A stretch of 64,000 bases of DNA from positions 62,001 through 126,000 of the forward strand of contig CAZUJF010000001.1 in NCBI GenBank assembly GCA_964619955.1, in the 5' to 3' direction. Positions within the stretch are counted from its first letter, which is position 1; every line of letters starts with the position of its first letter. The DNA is from JACQFK01 sp964619955 (GTDB lineage: Bacteria > Planctomycetota > MHYJ01 > JACPRB01). Positions 6,259 to 14,523 of the stretch are shown piece by piece. A program made the position numbers and the translations under genes. The notes under the pieces were generated by a model, which saw nothing but the letters and a program-made list of their open reading frames with translations, made no database searches and had not been told where the DNA came from.

Positions 6259-8940
6259 ATGCCTGCGCCGCGCCTCTTCCTCATCGACGGTTCCTCCTAT
6301 CTGTACCGCGCGTTCTTCGCCGTGCGCGGCTTCACCACGTCCAAGGGGTTTCCCAGCAACGCGGTGTTCGGCTTCACCCGCATGCTCCTCAAGATCCTGA
6401 AGGCGAGGAAGCCCGATGCGATCGCGGTCGTCTTCGACGCCCCGGGCAGGACGTTCCGGGACGACTGGTATGCCGAGTACAAGGCGACGCGCGAGGCCAT
6501 GCCCGAGGACCTGGTCCGCCAGCTTCCCTACGTGAAGGCGATCCCGCCGGCCTTCAACGTCGAGACGCTGGAGATCCCCGGCGTCGAGGCGGACGACGTC
6601 ATCGGCACGCTCGCCAGGCGCGGGCTGGAGGGGGGCTACGACGTCACGCTGGTCACCGCGGACAAGGACTTCATGCAGCTGGTCACCAAGCGGGCCGGCG
6701 ACGAGGCCCCGGGGATCCTCATCTACGACGACATGAAGGAGCGCTGGATCGGCATCGACGAGGTGGTGGAGAAGTTCGGCGTCCCGCCGGAGCGGGTGGC
6801 CGACGTGCTCGCGCTGACCGGCGACTCCAGCGACAACATCCCGGGGGTGCGGGGGATCGGGCCGAAATTCGCGGCCGAGTTGATCTCGCAATTCGGGCCG
6901 GTGGAGGCGCTGCTGGAGCGCATCCCCGACGTGAAGCCCCGCTTCAGGGGGGCGTTGGAGGCGGGACGCGCCGAGGCGCTCCTTTCGAAGCGCCTCGCGA
7001 CGATCCGCCTCGACCTGGACGTGCGCTTCGACCCCGCGCGTCTGGCGCGGCGCGCGCCGAATCTCGAGGAGCTCTCCCGGATCTTCAAGGAGCTGGAATT
7101 CACCGCGCTGCTCCAGGAGGTGGCCGCGGGGCAGCCGAAGCAGCAGTCGATCTCCTTCGAACGGTACCGGCTCGTGCTCACGGAGGCGGATCTGGCGTCG
7201 CTGTCGAAGGAGCTCGGCGCGGCGCCCCAGTTCGCCTTCGACCTGGAAAGCACCTCGCCGGATCCCATGCGCGCGCAGCTGGTGGGCGTCTCGGTCTGCG
7301 CCCGGGAGGGGGAGGCGGCCTACATCCCGGTGGGGCATCGCTATCTCGGCGCTCCGGCGCAGCTGCCGCTCGAACGGGTGCTCGAGGCCCTGCGGCCCGC
7401 GCTGACGGACCCGGGCATCCGCAAGGTGGGGCAGAACTGCACGTACGATGCGCTGCTCCTGAGGCGGCACGGGATCGAGGTCCGCCCGCTCTCCTTCGAC
7501 ACGATGGTCGGCGCCTGGCTCATCGACCCCGACCGCGGTCCCTTCAACCTGGAAAGCCTGGCCAAGAAATGGCTGGGGCACGACGCGATCCTCTTCGAGG
7601 ACGTCGTCGGCAAGGGCAGGGGGCAGCTGACCTTCGACCAGGTCGAGGTGGAGCGCGCCCGGGACTACTCGGGGGAGGACGCCGACGTGGCGTTCCGGCT
7701 CGCGCCGCTGCTCGAGGAGCGGGTGCGCGCCGACGGGCTGGGACGGGTGCTGGACGAGCTGGAGCTTCCGCTGCTGGAGGTGTTGATCGAGCTCGAAGGG
7801 AACGGCGTGGGGATCGATCCCGCGCACTTCGCCCGCCTGTCCCGGGATTTCGAGAAGCGCATGTCCGGGGTGATGAAGGAGGCCTTCGCCGTCGCCGGCG
7901 AGGAATTCAACCTCGACTCCCCGAAACAGCTGCAGCGGATCCTGTTCGACAAGCTCAAGCTGAACCCCGGGAGGAGGACGAAGACCGGCTTTTCCACGGA
8001 CGTCTCCGTCCTCGAGAAGCTGGCCCCGGAACACGCGCTGCCCGCGCGCATCCTCGAGTACCGGCTGCTGGCGAAGCTCAAGGGCACGTACGTGGACGCG
8101 CTGCCGGCGCTCATCAACCCGGAGACGGGGCGCATCCACACGTCCTACAACCAGGCGGTGGCGGCGACGGGGCGGCTTTCGTCGAGCGACCCGAACCTGC
8201 AGAACATCCCGGTGCGGACGCCCGAGGGGATGGAGATCCGCCGCGGCTTCGTGCCCGCGGCCGGGCGGACGCTCGTCGGCGCGGACTACTCGCAGGTGGA
8301 GCTGCGCATCCTGGCGCACCTGTCGGGGGACCGCCGCCTCTCCGACGCCTTCCGGGAGGGGCGCGACGTGCATGCCGCCACCGCCGAGGAGCTGTTCGGG
8401 GGCGCGGACGACGAACGCCGTCGCAAGGCCAAGGCGATCAATTTCGGGATCATCTACGGGATGAGCGGCTTCGGTCTCTCCCAGCGCCTGGGCATCGACC
8501 TCAAGACCGCCGAGGAGTTCATCGCCCTGTATTTCTCCCGCTACCCCTCGGTGAAGGGATGGCTCGAGGGGACGGTCGCGGAGGGGCGTCGTACGGGATA
8601 CGTGCAGACGCTGTTCGGCCGGCGCCGCTACGTCCCGGATCTGCAGTCGAAAAACCGCCTCGTCAGCGGGGGGGCGGAACGGGTCGCGGTGAACGCCCCG
8701 ATCCAGGGGACCGCGGCCGACCTGATGAAGCTGGCGATGATCCGGGTCTCGAAGCGCCTCAAGGGCGGGCCCGCGCTGATGATCCTCCAGGTGCACGACG
8801 AACTGGTGCTCGAGGCCCCCAGCGGACGCGAAGAGGAGGTCGCCGCCCTGGTCGGGTCTGAGATGGAGGGGGTGCACCCGCTCTCCGTTCCGCTCAAGGT
8901 GGACGTGTCCACGGGCCCGACCTGGGCGGACCTCTCATGA
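6259..8940 (+). CDS. polA: DNA polymerase I
   Basis: The polymerase fills gaps in repair and removes RNA primers. The 893 residues cover all three classic domains. The N-terminal 5'-3' nuclease begins LFLIDGSSYLYRAFFAV. The central 3'-5' exonuclease keeps its acidic sites (FDLEST, QNCTYDALL and YSGEDAD), so proofreading should be active. The C-terminal polymerase shows motif A DYSQVELRILAHLSGD, the O-helix RRKAKAINFGIIYGMSGFG and motif C QVHDELVLE. I chose the ATG at 6259 because the family begins right before LFLIDG; the frame could extend 20 codons upstream. Its stop overlaps the lptD start (ATGA), coupling replication repair to an envelope gene. Confidence 0.97.
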   Translation: MPAPRLFLIDGSSYLYRAFFAVRGFTTSKGFPSNAVFGFTRMLLKILKARKPDAIAVVFDAPGRTFRDDWYAEYKATREAMPEDLVRQLPYVKAIPPAFNVETLEIPGVEADDVIGTLARRGLEGGYDVTLVTADKDFMQLVTKRAGDEAPGILIYDDMKERWIGIDEVVEKFGVPPERVADVLALTGDSSDNIPGVRGIGPKFAAELISQFGPVEALLERIPDVKPRFRGALEAGRAEALLSKRLATIRLDLDVRFDPARLARRAPNLEELSRIFKELEFTALLQEVAAGQPKQQSISFERYRLVLTEADLASLSKELGAAPQFAFDLESTSPDPMRAQLVGVSVCAREGEAAYIPVGHRYLGAPAQLPLERVLEALRPALTDPGIRKVGQNCTYDALLLRRHGIEVRPLSFDTMVGAWLIDPDRGPFNLESLAKKWLGHDAILFEDVVGKGRGQLTFDQVEVERARDYSGEDADVAFRLAPLLEERVRADGLGRVLDELELPLLEVLIELEGNGVGIDPAHFARLSRDFEKRMSGVMKEAFAVAGEEFNLDSPKQLQRILFDKLKLNPGRRTKTGFSTDVSVLEKLAPEHALPARILEYRLLAKLKGTYVDALPALINPETGRIHTSYNQAVAATGRLSSSDPNLQNIPVRTPEGMEIRRGFVPAAGRTLVGADYSQVELRILAHLSGDRRLSDAFREGRDVHAATAEELFGGADDERRRKAKAINFGIIYGMSGFGLSQRLGIDLKTAEEFIALYFSRYPSVKGWLEGTVAEGRRTGYVQTLFGRRRYVPDLQSKNRLVSGGAERVAVNAPIQGTAADLMKLAMIRVSKRLKGGPALMILQVHDELVLEAPSGREEEVAALVGSEMEGVHPLSVPLKVDVSTGPTWADLS

Positions 8941-11261
8941 GCCGGAGCCTGCCCGTTCTGCTCCTCCTGGTCACGGCGCGCGGGGCCTTCGCCCAGGTCC
9001 GGCCGCCGGATCGGACGGAAATCCGGGCCGCCAACGGGATCTCCTGGCAGGAGGGGGAGGAGACGGTGAGTTTCCTCACGGGAGGCGTCACCGTCGAGCG
9101 CTCGGACTTTTCGCTGAGGGCGGCGCGGGCGATGGTCTGGACGCGGGCGAAATCCGAACAGGCCTTCGACGAGCTCTACGCGGAAGGCAACGTCATCTTC
9201 ATCCGCAAGGGCCAGAAGGCCGGGGAGGGGGAGCACCGGCTCCGCTCCGACCGCTTCTATTACAACCTGGCCCAGGATCGCGGCAGCATCGTGGACCTGC
9301 GGCTGAAGGCGCACAGCAAGGATCTGAAGTCGAACTTCTATCTCACGGCGAAGGAGGTCCGGCTGGAGGGGTCCACCATGAGCGGCAGGGAGGTCACGCT
9401 GACCGCGTGCGAGTACACCGTGCCGCATTTCCACATCAGCCTCGACGAGGCCCGCCTCCTGGGGGAGCAGCCGCGCGAAAAAAAGAAGGGCGAGTTCGAC
9501 CCCTGGCCTTACGAGGATTACTCCCTGGACCTGGTGGGTATGTCGCCCGAACTGGGGGGCATCCCGTTCCTGTTCTTCCCGCAGATCACGCTGGGCTCCT
9601 GGGTCAGCGATTTCCCCCTGAGGTCCCTGCGCTACGGGCACAGCACCCGCTTCGGTCATTTCGTGTACTCCGAGTTCGGGACCAAGTTCAAGGTGAAGGG
9701 GGACGACGGTTCGCTCAAGACCTGGGGGGAGCTCACGGCCGGGGTGGACTGGCGCCAGGAGCGGGGCTGGGCGGGCGGCCTGGGCCTCAAGTACAAGTGG
9801 GAGGGATACGAGGGGTATCTGGATTCTTATTACCTCTACGATCTCGGGCGGGATCCGTCCATCTCCTTCAACGAGAAATTCCCGCCGCTGGAGCGGGAGG
9901 AGCGGGGCCGGATCCACGGGTTCCACCGCCACGACCTGGCCGAGCAGTGGCGCTACGAGCTGGAGACGCATTACCTTTCGGACCGCAGCCTCCGGGAGGA
10001 GTTCTTCGAGCGCGAGTTCAAGGAGGACAAGGAGCCGGAGACGGCGGCCTATCTCCGCTGGAAGCATCTCAACCTCATGGCCTTCATCTACGAGCGCAAC
10101 AGGATCAACGACTTCCAGACCCAGGACGAGTACCTCCCCCGCGTGGACGTCGCGCTGCTGACCCAGCCGCTGTTCCCGGGCCTCTTCGACCATGTCTATA
10201 TCACGGAGCGCTTCGACAGCGTCTACATCCGCCGGCGTTTCGACGAGGATCTGCGTCTGGACAACGTCGAGACCTGGCGCACGGACGTGATCAACGAGAT
10301 CCGGCTCGGCCTCGACTTCAGGGTGTTCCAGCTCTCGCCGTTCATCGAGAGCCGCCTGACGGTCTTCGAGCACGATCTGGAGGGCGACACCGAATTCCGC
10401 AGGCTGATGACGGGCGGGGGGCGGGCCGTGAGCCAGGTGCACGGCACGTTCCCGGGGATGGTCTGGGAGGAGATCGGCCTCCGCGGGCTCCGGCACGTGC
10501 TGGAGGTCGAGGCGCGTTACGCCGCCACGTTCATCGCGACCGAGGAGGCGTCGGAATTCTACCGTTTCGAGGAGGTGGACGCGCTCGACGAGTTCGTGGA
10601 ACTCGCCTTCGAGGTCCGCCAGAGGTTCCTCACCAAGGACGCGCTCGGCAAGCCCCGGGAGTTCCTCAACATGGCGGTGGGCATCGAATACTACCCCCGG
10701 GAGGAGCGCGACACCGCCGGCTCCAGCGCCAGCAACTACACCCCGCCCTTCAACTGGATCCCCGTGACGGCCGATTACGAGAACCGGACCTACGAACCGC
10801 GATCCTGGTCCAACCTCCACTACGAGGCGGGCTTCACCCCCGTGAATTTCCTCAGGGTCGGGATTTCCGGGGAGTATAATCCCGACCTGCGCGAGGAGGA
10901 GGTCCGCGAGATCGGCGCGCTGGTCGCGCCCTTCCGGGGGCTGTCCTTCTCGGTGGGCCAGACTTTCGTGAAGAACGTGACCAATGCGTACACGGGCGGC
11001 GTGGCCTGGGCGCTCACGGAGAAGTGGTCCGTGTCGGCCCTCGCCCAGTACGATTACAGCACCCGCGACTTCCTCAAGCAGGAATTCGTGGTGTCCCGCG
11101 ATTTCCACGACTTCCAGATCGAGGTCGTCTGGGAACACGACTACAGCCGGGACGAGAACCGCGTCCTGGTCGGCTTCGTCCCAAAATTCCTCGGAAGAGG
11201 CGGCTTGAAAAAGAGCCATTTGTTCCGCATCGAAGGGCTGGACCCCCTCATCGGTCCCTGA
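8937..11261 (+). CDS. lptD: LPS-assembly protein LptD (OstA-like)
   Basis: LptD is the outer-membrane barrel that inserts lipopolysaccharide at the cell surface. The 774 residues open with a signal peptide (MSRSLPVLLLLVTARGAFA, cut before Gln20). An OstA-like beta-jellyroll covers roughly residues 30-180 with repeating strands (GGVTVERSDFSLRAARAMVW, AEGNVIFIRKG). The rest alternates aromatic and polar residues in the manner of a beta barrel, with patches such as SWVSDFPLRSLRYGHSTRFG. It is translationally coupled to polA by ATGA. The gene is divergent from proteobacterial LptD and few cysteines are visible, so the usual disulfide pattern may be absent. Confidence 0.82.
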   Translation: MSRSLPVLLLLVTARGAFAQVRPPDRTEIRAANGISWQEGEETVSFLTGGVTVERSDFSLRAARAMVWTRAKSEQAFDELYAEGNVIFIRKGQKAGEGEHRLRSDRFYYNLAQDRGSIVDLRLKAHSKDLKSNFYLTAKEVRLEGSTMSGREVTLTACEYTVPHFHISLDEARLLGEQPREKKKGEFDPWPYEDYSLDLVGMSPELGGIPFLFFPQITLGSWVSDFPLRSLRYGHSTRFGHFVYSEFGTKFKVKGDDGSLKTWGELTAGVDWRQERGWAGGLGLKYKWEGYEGYLDSYYLYDLGRDPSISFNEKFPPLEREERGRIHGFHRHDLAEQWRYELETHYLSDRSLREEFFEREFKEDKEPETAAYLRWKHLNLMAFIYERNRINDFQTQDEYLPRVDVALLTQPLFPGLFDHVYITERFDSVYIRRRFDEDLRLDNVETWRTDVINEIRLGLDFRVFQLSPFIESRLTVFEHDLEGDTEFRRLMTGGGRAVSQVHGTFPGMVWEEIGLRGLRHVLEVEARYAATFIATEEASEFYRFEEVDALDEFVELAFEVRQRFLTKDALGKPREFLNMAVGIEYYPREERDTAGSSASNYTPPFNWIPVTADYENRTYEPRSWSNLHYEAGFTPVNFLRVGISGEYNPDLREEEVREIGALVAPFRGLSFSVGQTFVKNVTNAYTGGVAWALTEKWSVSALAQYDYSTRDFLKQEFVVSRDFHDFQIEVVWEHDYSRDENRVLVGFVPKFLGRGGLKKSHLFRIEGLDPLIGP

Positions 11262-11281
11262 CCTCAGGAGAAATCCGGCAC

Positions 11282-12574
11282 ATGAACATTTCGATCATCG
11301 GCACCGGGCACGTGGGCCTGGTGTCCGGAGCCTGTTTCGCCGAACGCGGGCACCGGGTGCGCTGCGTGGACAGCGACGAGCGCAAGATCCGCCTCCTGCG
11401 GTCCGGGAAGATGCCCATCTACGAGCCCGGCCTCGAAGAGGTCGTGCGGAGGAACGTCCGGAACCGCAGGCTGACCTTCGGCGGCACCAACGCGGAGGCG
11501 GTGGCCTTCGGCAAGGTCGTCTTCATCTGCGTCCCCACGCCCCCCACGCCGGGAGGCGGGGCGGATCTCTCGTTCATCGAGTCGGTCTCCCGCGAGATCG
11601 CCCGAAGCATGGACGGCTACCGGCTGGTGGTGGAGAAGAGCACCGTGCCGGTGCGCACCGGGGAGCACGTGCAGAGGATCATCACCAAGTATGCGGTGAA
11701 GGGGGCGGATTTCGACGTGGCTTCCAACCCGGAATTCCTCCGGGAGGGATCCGCCGTGGAGGACACGCTGCATCCGGACCGGATCGTGTTCGGCGTCGGC
11801 ACGCGGCGGGCGGAGATGGTCCTGCGGGACCTCTACAAACCCTTCAAGGCCCCCGTCGTCGTGACGGACATCAAGAGCGCCGAACTGATCAAACACGCGT
11901 CCAACTCCTTCCTGGCGATGAAGATCTCCTTCGCGAACGCGCTGTCGGCGGTCTGCGAGAAGTCCGGCGCGAACGTCCAGGAGGTGGTGCGCGGCATGGG
12001 CATGGACCCCCGCATCGGCCCGCAGTTCCTCCAGGCGGGCATCGGCTACGGCGGCTCGTGTTTCCCGAAGGACGTCGCCGCGTTCGAGTCGATCTCGCGG
12101 GACCTCGGCTACGATTTCGGTCTGCTGCGCGAAGTGCAGCGGGTCAACCAGGAGGCGCGGGAGCGTTTCGTCAAGAAGGTGGAGGAGGAGCTCTGGATCG
12201 TGAAGGGGAAGACGATCGCCGCCTGGGGGCTTTCGTTCAAACCGGACACGGACGACCTGCGCGAGTCGGTCGCCGTCGCGACCGTCCAGCGTCTCCAGTC
12301 GCTCGGCGCGAAGATCCGCGCCTATGACCCCCAGGCGATGGAGAAGGCCAAGGGCGTCCTGAAGGACGTGACCTACTGCTCCAGCGCGCTCGACGCCGCC
12401 ACGGGGGCGGATTGCGCGCTGCTGCTGACGGACTGGCCGGAGTTCCGGGAGCCGGACTGGAAGAAAGTGAAGAAAGTGATGGCCCATCCGACGCTGCTGG
12501 ACGGGCGGAATCTCTACGATCCCGCCCGTCTCCGGGAGCTGGGCTTCACGTACCGGAGCGTGGGAAGACCATGA
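11282..12574 (+). CDS. ugd: UDP-glucose 6-dehydrogenase
   Basis: This enzyme oxidises UDP-glucose to UDP-glucuronate with two NAD, a precursor for envelope polysaccharides. The 430 residues begin with the NAD-binding Rossmann motif IIGTGHVGLVSGACFAERGH. Other family blocks are PTPPTPGGGADLSF, EKSTVPVRTGE, ASNPEFLREGSAVEDTLHPD and the active site GIGYGGSCFPKD, whose cysteine is residue 260. The start is the ATG at 11282, with AGGAG 11 bases upstream. UDP-mannose or related dehydrogenases share these motifs, but the HPDRIVFG block fits UDP-glucose. The stop overlaps the coaD start by four bases. Confidence 0.93.
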   Translation: MNISIIGTGHVGLVSGACFAERGHRVRCVDSDERKIRLLRSGKMPIYEPGLEEVVRRNVRNRRLTFGGTNAEAVAFGKVVFICVPTPPTPGGGADLSFIESVSREIARSMDGYRLVVEKSTVPVRTGEHVQRIITKYAVKGADFDVASNPEFLREGSAVEDTLHPDRIVFGVGTRRAEMVLRDLYKPFKAPVVVTDIKSAELIKHASNSFLAMKISFANALSAVCEKSGANVQEVVRGMGMDPRIGPQFLQAGIGYGGSCFPKDVAAFESISRDLGYDFGLLREVQRVNQEARERFVKKVEEELWIVKGKTIAAWGLSFKPDTDDLRESVAVATVQRLQSLGAKIRAYDPQAMEKAKGVLKDVTYCSSALDAATGADCALLLTDWPEFREPDWKKVKKVMAHPTLLDGRNLYDPARLRELGFTYRSVGRP

Positions 12575-13065
12575 GTGTTTCCGTTTACCCCGGCAGCTTC
12601 GACCCGATCACGAACGGCCACCTCGACGTCATCAAGCGCGGCTGCAAGGTCTTCGAGCGGGTGATCGTGGCGGTGGGCGATAACCCGGCCAAGAAAGCCC
12701 TCTTCAGCAAGGATGAGAGGGTCGAGATGATCCGCGAGGTCGTGAAGCCGTACCGCAACGTCGAGGTCGACGGCTTCGACGGGCTGGTGGTGGATTACGT
12801 GCACCGCCGCAAGGCGAGCGTCCTGCTGCGGGGCATCCGCACCATCTCGGACTTCGAGTACGAATACCAGATGGCCCTGACCAACCGGACCTTCGCCCCG
12901 GACGTGGAGACGGTGTTCGTGATGGCCCACGAGGAGTTCTCCTTCGTGAGCTCCCGCTTCATCAAGGAGGCCGCTTCGATGGGGGGCGACGTGAGCTCCT
13001 TCCTGCCGAAGGAGGTGGAGAAGCGTCTGAAGGCGAAGCTGGCCAAGAACCCGGGCGGCGCCTGA
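12571..13065 (+). CDS. coaD: Phosphopantetheine adenylyltransferase
   Basis: CoaD transfers AMP from ATP to 4'-phosphopantetheine, the penultimate step of coenzyme A synthesis. The 164 residues match the family length. The N-terminal nucleotidyltransferase motif is YPGSFDPITNGHLDVI, with the T/N-x-G-H site at residues 14-17. LLRGIRTISDFEYEYQMA and the SFVSSRFIKE segment (the ISSTxVRE site) are also present. The ATG overlaps the ugd stop (ATGA). It meets the convergent coiled-coil gene end to end at 13065/13066. panD, from the same vitamin pathway, is at 57846-58193. Confidence 0.96.
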   Translation: MSVSVYPGSFDPITNGHLDVIKRGCKVFERVIVAVGDNPAKKALFSKDERVEMIREVVKPYRNVEVDGFDGLVVDYVHRRKASVLLRGIRTISDFEYEYQMALTNRTFAPDVETVFVMAHEEFSFVSSRFIKEAASMGGDVSSFLPKEVEKRLKAKLAKNPGGA

Positions 13066-14157
13066 TCACTTCTCCTCGAGCGCCTCGACGAAGTCGCCCT
13101 TCTTGAAGTCTTCGATCTTGGACTCGCCGTCGGGTTTGCACCAGGAGCCCCAGGTCTGGACCTCGATCACCACGAGCGTCCCGACCTTCTGCCCGAGGCG
13201 GCGCGCCTCGAGCTTGAGGCCGGTCTTGACCCCGTCCCGCTGACGCAGGTCGACCGCGAGCTTGCCCTGCTTGTCGTCGGAAAGGGCGATCTTGCCCGAG
13301 AGCACCTTGTTGGGCTCCTTCACCACCACCTGGTCGCCGACGGAAGGGGGGCTGACGATGCTGCCGTCCACGATGTTCGCGACGGAGAAGTTCTTCTCCA
13401 CCTTGTCCAGGCGGAGCTTGGCTTTCAGCTGCCCCCCGCTCCAGGCGTAGACGAGGTCGGTCTGTTTGGCGCCGTGCATCCCGCCGTAGTTGAGGATGAA
13501 CGCGGACCCTGCATTGCCGGTGATCGAAAAGACGCCGTCCTTCGGCTCTCCGGCGGGGGGCGCGTGCGCGGCCGGAAGCGCCGGCGGGACGGAGCCCACG
13601 GGGTCGAGCCGGCGGATCGCGACGGCGATGTCGTCCGCCTTCATGTCGGCCGCATTGCCCTCCTTGATGAGCAGCTTGGCCATGGATTCCTGGCCCATGA
13701 ACTTCTCGACCTCCGCCATGCCCAGGCGGTTCAGGCGCATCTCGCCCCCGGCATCGGCGGTTTCGCGGTAGATCTCGAATTTGAATCCGACCTTGACGCC
13801 CTCGCGCTTGCCGATGCTCAGCGTGAGGAACCCCGACTTCACGTCGACGTAGACCACCTTGCCCTTGAGGGGCTTCTCGGGGCCGGCGTCCGTCCTGGGC
13901 CGCTCGGCGGCGCCGGGGGCCGGGCTTCCGGTGCCCTTCGAGATGGATTCGAGCGCGGACGTCTTCTCCTGGAGGACCTTGACCAGCTGCCGCAGGCGAT
14001 GAATGAGCTGGGCGTCCTCGATGGAGGCGTTCTCCAGCTGGGTGAGCTGCTCCTGGAGCTCGGCGTTCTTCTTCTTGAGGGCCTCCAGCTGACGGGAGGC
14101 GTCGTCCGCGGGCTGCTGCAGGGCCGCGGCACAGACGAGCATCGCCCAGAACATCAT
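13066..14157 (-). CDS. Exported coiled-coil protein with two beta-barrel-like repeats
   Basis: A 363-residue protein I do not recognise. A short hydrophobic leader (MMFWAMLVCAAALQ) is followed by a heptad-rich coiled coil at about residues 18-75. The rest holds two related beta-rich units. One contains GKVVYVDVKSGFLTLSIGKR..GVKVG..FEIYR, and the later one SGKIALSDDKQGKLAVDLRQ..GVKTGLKLEARR. Both share the 'activity-x-GVK-x-G' pattern of small beta-barrel domains in exported proteins. AAGGAG lies 5 bases before the first ATG (14157); a second ATG follows at once. It is probably periplasmic or envelope-associated; no partner is obvious. Confidence 0.6.
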   Translation of the reverse strand: MMFWAMLVCAAALQQPADDASRQLEALKKKNAELQEQLTQLENASIEDAQLIHRLRQLVKVLQEKTSALESISKGTGSPAPGAAERPRTDAGPEKPLKGKVVYVDVKSGFLTLSIGKREGVKVGFKFEIYRETADAGGEMRLNRLGMAEVEKFMGQESMAKLLIKEGNAADMKADDIAVAIRRLDPVGSVPPALPAAHAPPAGEPKDGVFSITGNAGSAFILNYGGMHGAKQTDLVYAWSGGQLKAKLRLDKVEKNFSVANIVDGSIVSPPSVGDQVVVKEPNKVLSGKIALSDDKQGKLAVDLRQRDGVKTGLKLEARRLGQKVGTLVVIEVQTWGSWCKPDGESKIEDFKKGDFVEALEEK

Positions 14158-14180
14158 CCGGTCTCCTTTGAAGGGGCGTA

Positions 14181-14209
14181 ATTATAGACGTGCTTCCGGG
14201 GGGGATCAA
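14181..14209 (-). promoter_or_regulatory. Promoter of the coiled-coil protein gene
   Basis: On the minus strand TTGATC (14209-14204) is followed after 17 bases by a consensus TATAAT (14186-14181). The start codon is 23 bases further, with AAGGAG between, so this gene has a normal short leader. Confidence 0.7.
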
Positions 14210-14230
14210 CGGCGAAGAACGGCGGACGTC

Positions 14231-14260
14231 TTGCGGCGGCGGGGCGCCGGGCGCTACACT
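14231..14260 (+). promoter_or_regulatory. Promoter of the small protein-recG operon
   Basis: TTGCGG at 14231-14236 is followed after 18 bases by TACACT at 14255-14260. The ATG at 14269 is 8 bases beyond the -10 box and no Shine-Dalgarno fits between, which suggests a leaderless message. Confidence 0.5.
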
Positions 14261-14268
14261 TGCCGGTC

Positions 14269-14523
14269 ATGGCCGATCCCTTCGTGTTCCTCGCGTCGAC
14301 GAACATCCAGAGCGCCCTGGAGCTGGATGACCGCGTCGTCGCCGCGCTCCAGGAACTCGGCCTGAAGTGCGTCGACAAGCGCCAGGAGATGTGCGTCGCG
14401 GCGGCGGTGGAGACGCTGGCCGACGCCTCCCGCTTCCACGACATCCCGCTGGACCGCATTCTCGCGAAGCTGAATTCCCTGGCCATCGTCCCCCGCGCGG
14501 ACGCGGCCGGACCCGCGCCGTGA
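14269..14523 (+). CDS. DUF1858-like small protein
   Basis: An 84-residue protein whose core (ALELDDRVVAALQELGLKC, then VETLADASRFHDIPLDRILA and KLN) follows the pattern of DUF1858/ScdA-N domains: a helical repeat of 'vL...G..C', 'tL.eaa...gid' and 'lL..LN'. Family members usually carry a C-x2-C redox pair; here the two cysteines are spaced C-x6-C (CVDKRQEMC), so redox function is uncertain. The ATG at 14269 follows a promoter by only 8 bases. The stop overlaps the GTG start of recG (GTGA), so the two are co-translated. Assignment rests on the pattern alone. Confidence 0.55.
   Translation: MADPFVFLASTNIQSALELDDRVVAALQELGLKCVDKRQEMCVAAAVETLADASRFHDIPLDRILAKLNSLAIVPRADAAGPAP

Noticed and set aside
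6241..8877. 878-residue minus-strand frame opposite polA
   Set aside because: It is the mirror of a complete polA, is rich in His, Arg and Gln and shows no recognisable domain.
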